Part shown: positions 5,368 to 7,083 of the stretch, one piece after another | Position numbering within the stretch: the first letter of the stretch is position 1 | How the letters are laid out: the number at the start of each line of letters is the position of its first letter | Assembly: GCA_013041835.1 (NCBI GenBank) | Contig: JABDRH010000584.1 | Coordinates: 1 to 7,083 of the forward strand | Reading direction: 5' to 3' | Length of the DNA: 7,083 bases | Source of the DNA: Desulfatitalea sp. | Lineage (GTDB): Bacteria; Desulfobacterota; Desulfobacteria; Desulfobacterales; Desulfosarcinaceae | Program-made: the position numbers and the translations under genes | The notes under the pieces: generated by a model | Database searches by the model: none | Seen by the model: the letters and a program-made list of their open reading frames with translations, nothing else | Told to the model about the DNA's origin: nothing

Positions 5368-6153
5368 ATGTACACAAATCGCGATGAGATAAATGCGCTC
5401 TTTGATTTAAAAGGCCAGGTGGCCGTTGTTACCGGCGGCGGCAGCGGAATAGCTCAGGCAATCGCCATGGGTTATGCTGCGATGGATGCCAAAGTGGCCA
5501 TTCTTGACATGAGTCAGGAAAACATGGACAAAACGGCCGCGCTGTTTGAGGAAAACGGGCACTGTGTTGTGACCAAACACTGCGACATCGCGGATGCCGG
5601 AAGGGTAAAACAGGTGTTTTCAGAGGTTGTTGCAGAGCTTGGCCCGGTGGATATTTCGGTCAACAGTGCCGGTATCACCCTGGCAAAGCCTTCAATCGAA
5701 ACCACTGCAGAAGAATTTTCCAGAATCATCGAAACCAATGTTACTGGTACGTTCAACTGCTGCAAGGCGGCAGCCGAGAGCATGATCCCCAGAAAAAAGG
5801 GCAAGATCATCAATATCGGCTCGATACGCGGCAGCATCGGCGTGGAATGGGGGATGGCTGCCTACTGTTCCAGCAAGGGCGGGGTCCACATGCTGACGCG
5901 TCAGTTAGCGGTCGAATGGGCAAAATACGGCATCTGCGTCAACTGTCTGGTCCCCAATCTCACCATTACGCCGATTTCAAAGTATATACAGCAGAACAAA
6001 CCCCGCTATGAGTTCTATCTGTCCAGAATCCCCATGGGGCATCCCGGATATCCCGAGGACTTTGTTTCCGCAGCCATTTTTCTAGCCGGCGCCGGCTCCA
6101 ATTACGTATCCGGACAGCTTTTGTACATTGATGGCGCAGCTTTTGTTGGATAG
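5368..6153 (+). CDS. Short-chain dehydrogenase/reductase (classical SDR)
   Basis: The 261-residue protein is a classical SDR. The nucleotide-binding motif is TGGGSGIA at 22-29, with alanine where the third glycine of TGxxxGIG is usual. D47 at the end of strand 2 favours NAD(H). D73 lies in HCDIAD. The strand-4 motif is NSAG (99-102) instead of NNAG. The catalytic tetrad is N124 (TNVTG), S152 (NIGS), Y166 and K170 (YCSSK). The usual PG after VN..x is VPN (194-196), so a glycine is replaced by asparagine there as well. The C-terminus VSGQLLYIDGAAFVG is typical. It resembles gluconate 5-dehydrogenase / 3-oxoacyl reductase-like members but cannot be assigned to a substrate. A purine-rich ribosome binding site (GAGAG, 5356-5360) precedes ATG 5368. 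The pairing with the MFS gene suggests oxidation or reduction of the imported compound. Cytoplasmic. Confidence 0.92.
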   Translation: MYTNRDEINALFDLKGQVAVVTGGGSGIAQAIAMGYAAMDAKVAILDMSQENMDKTAALFEENGHCVVTKHCDIADAGRVKQVFSEVVAELGPVDISVNSAGITLAKPSIETTAEEFSRIIETNVTGTFNCCKAAAESMIPRKKGKIINIGSIRGSIGVEWGMAAYCSSKGGVHMLTRQLAVEWAKYGICVNCLVPNLTITPISKYIQQNKPRYEFYLSRIPMGHPGYPEDFVSAAIFLAGAGSNYVSGQLLYIDGAAFVG

Positions 6154-6166
6154 TCATAAAAAAATG

Positions 6167-6190
6167 TGACATGGGGACGGTGCGTTTCTC
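6167..6190 (+). repeat. Solitary GGGGACGG-type REP-like repeat fragment
   Basis: TGACATGGGGACGGTGCG at 6167-6184, followed by TTTCTC, resembles the (A)TGGGGACGGT repeats that I recall flanking IS200-like RAYT genes in delta-proteobacteria. No inverted partner or transposase lies next to it here, so it would be an isolated copy or an end left by a deletion. The identification is from memory of the motif. Confidence 0.45.
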
Positions 6191-6243
6191 TACGGTCGGG
6201 GGGACTGAAGTTGGACGCGGATTGCAATCTCCTGGATTCGCTC

Positions 6244-6393
6244 ATGACCAAATATTCTGGGTTTGAACACTCACAACCATCGGAATCACCGGTAGCGCTA
6301 CCGAAGGCAGACGATCATTTATCCGATATGACCGTATTGAAAAATTGGCGTGATGAATACGCAAAACGATCCCTATCCGCGCTGGCAGGGTAA
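6244..6393 (+). CDS. Short uncharacterised ORF just upstream of sbcD
   Basis: From ATG 6244 the product is 49 residues: MTKYSGFEHSQPSESPVALP, then KADDHLSDMTVLKNWRDEYA, then KRSLSALAG. The frame is open further upstream to 6166. TTG 6211, a few bases after a GGGGGG run, is an alternative start. The product is hydrophilic, with a probable C-terminal helix, and has no membrane segment. I do not recognise it. The stop codon is only four bases before the sbcD start, which suggests translational coupling. It could be the surviving 3' end of a gene cut on the left by the GGGGACGG repeat, a small real gene, or chance. Confidence 0.35.
   Translation: MTKYSGFEHSQPSESPVALPKADDHLSDMTVLKNWRDEYAKRSLSALAG
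6290..6303. repeat. 14-bp perfect palindrome upstream of sbcD
   Basis: CGGTAGCGCTACCG is perfectly self-complementary and lies 94 bases before the sbcD start, inside the short ORF. It could be a dimeric regulator's operator. A 14-bp perfect palindrome is uncommon but can arise by chance, and no second copy is seen. Confidence 0.35.
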
Positions 6394-6397
6394 TATT

Positions 6398-7083
6398 ATG
6401 AAAATTCTCCATACATCCGACTGGCACATCGGCCGAACCCTTTACGGCAGAAAACGCCATGAGGAGTTCGAGGCCATTCTGACCTGGTTGGCGGAAACGA
6501 TTCAGCAGAATGAAATCGATGCCCTGCTGGTGGCGGGTGACGTCTTTGACACCAGCACTCCGAGCAACCGCGCCCAGGAGCTTTATTACCGTTTCCTGTG
6601 CCGGGTCGCCACGTCATCCTGCCGGCACGTTGTTGTCGTGGCAGGTAACCATGATTCACCTTCGTTCCTTAATGCCCCCAAGGAGCTGCTCAAGGCCCTT
6701 GATGTCCACGTGGTCGGCAGTGGCACTGAATCCCCGGAAGACGAAGTCCTGGTGCTCCGTAATGCGCAGGACGCTCCGGAATTGATTGTCTGTGCCGTAC
6801 CTTACCTTCGCGACCGGGATATCCGCGTGGCCGAAGCGGGTGAGAGCGTCGAGGACAAGGAGCGGAAACTGATTGACGGCATCCGCACGCATTACGCCGA
6901 CGTCGCAGCCTTTGCCGAACAGCAGCGTGAGGAATTCGGAGGCGAAATTCCCATCGTCGCCATGGGCCATCTGTTCACCGCCGGCGGACAAACCGTCGAC
7001 GGCGATGGCGTGCGCGAACTCTATGTTGGCTCCCTGGCTCATGTGACAGCCGGGATTTTCCCCGCGAGTTTTGATTACTTGGC
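6398..7083 (+). CDS. sbcD: SbcD, nuclease subunit of SbcCD (partial, 3' end outside window)
   Basis: Frame 2 from ATG 6398 is open to the window edge (228 full codons). It encodes the N-terminal half of SbcD, the bacterial Mre11-like metallophosphoesterase that works with the SMC-like ATPase SbcC. The complex opens DNA hairpins, removes protein-blocked ends and cuts palindromes. Phosphoesterase motifs are all in place: SDWHIG (D8, H10), AGDVFD (D48, D51), AGNHDS (N84, H85, D86) and MGH (H191). The family's GSL.HV segment is at 211-216. The last metal-binding GHxH motif should lie just beyond the edge. SbcD is usually near 400 residues, so roughly half is shown, and sbcC is expected directly downstream. 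The ribosome binding site is modest (GCAGGG, 6385-6390, seven bases from ATG). Composition is GC-rich, suggesting resident chromosome. Confidence 0.95.
   Translation, partial: MKILHTSDWHIGRTLYGRKRHEEFEAILTWLAETIQQNEIDALLVAGDVFDTSTPSNRAQELYYRFLCRVATSSCRHVVVVAGNHDSPSFLNAPKELLKALDVHVVGSGTESPEDEVLVLRNAQDAPELIVCAVPYLRDRDIRVAEAGESVEDKERKLIDGIRTHYADVAAFAEQQREEFGGEIPIVAMGHLFTAGGQTVDGDGVRELYVGSLAHVTAGIFPASFDYL

Noticed and set aside
6398..7083. Frames on both strands inside sbcD (for example around 6510-6785 plus and 6656-7042 minus)
   Set aside because: They are shadows; the SbcD frame carries all the phosphoesterase motifs.

Overview
The window looks like a patchy, rearranged piece of a Gram-negative bacterial chromosome, most likely a delta-proteobacterium (Desulfobacterota). 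That assignment is inference. It rests on a REP-associated (RAYT) IS200-like transposase with GGGGTC-rich flanking repeats, a second GGGGACGG-type repeat fragment, and an IS91-family remnant, a mix I associate with that group. Base composition changes sharply along the window: GC-rich at the left (1-780), intermediate in the transposase, AT-rich at about 2230-3780, intermediate in the transporter/dehydrogenase pair, and GC-richer again in sbcD. This suggests segments of different origin.

Left part (1-2060) is a mobile-element junction. A GC-rich unidentified gene (1-783) runs into two exact, adjacent 34-bp direct repeats, and its stop codon lies in the first. A RAYT-type transposase on the minus strand (800-1765) ends inside the second copy. 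A perfect inverted copy of 26 bp of the repeat lies upstream of the transposase start (1803-1828). Beyond it is a short array of GACCCCTTTTC units (1823-1876), then a frameshifted fragment of an IS91-type transposase (1886-2055).

Middle part (2230-3780) is AT-rich and resembles a short run of integron-type gene cassettes, though no integrase is visible. It holds a TIGR04076-like small protein (2276-2608), a complete PhzF-family protein (2687-3472), and a small degenerate membrane-protein ORF with an in-frame stop (3535-3729). The genes are separated by short spacers with inverted repeats bounded by AAC...GTT. The best is a perfect 19-bp-arm palindrome starting at the PhzF stop codon. Whether these are attC sites or ordinary terminators is the most useful open question here.

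Right part (4036-7083) is conventional. A probable two-gene operon encodes a 12-TM MFS transporter, with a GTG start set by a strong ribosome binding site, and an NAD(P)-dependent short-chain dehydrogenase. Uptake followed by oxidation or reduction of a small organic compound is plausible, but the substrate cannot be read from the sequence. After a solitary GGGGACGG repeat fragment and a short uncharacterised ORF comes the start of sbcD (nuclease subunit of SbcCD), which runs off the right edge. I found no RNA genes and no CRISPR array, and nothing that amounts to a clear new defence or biosynthetic system.
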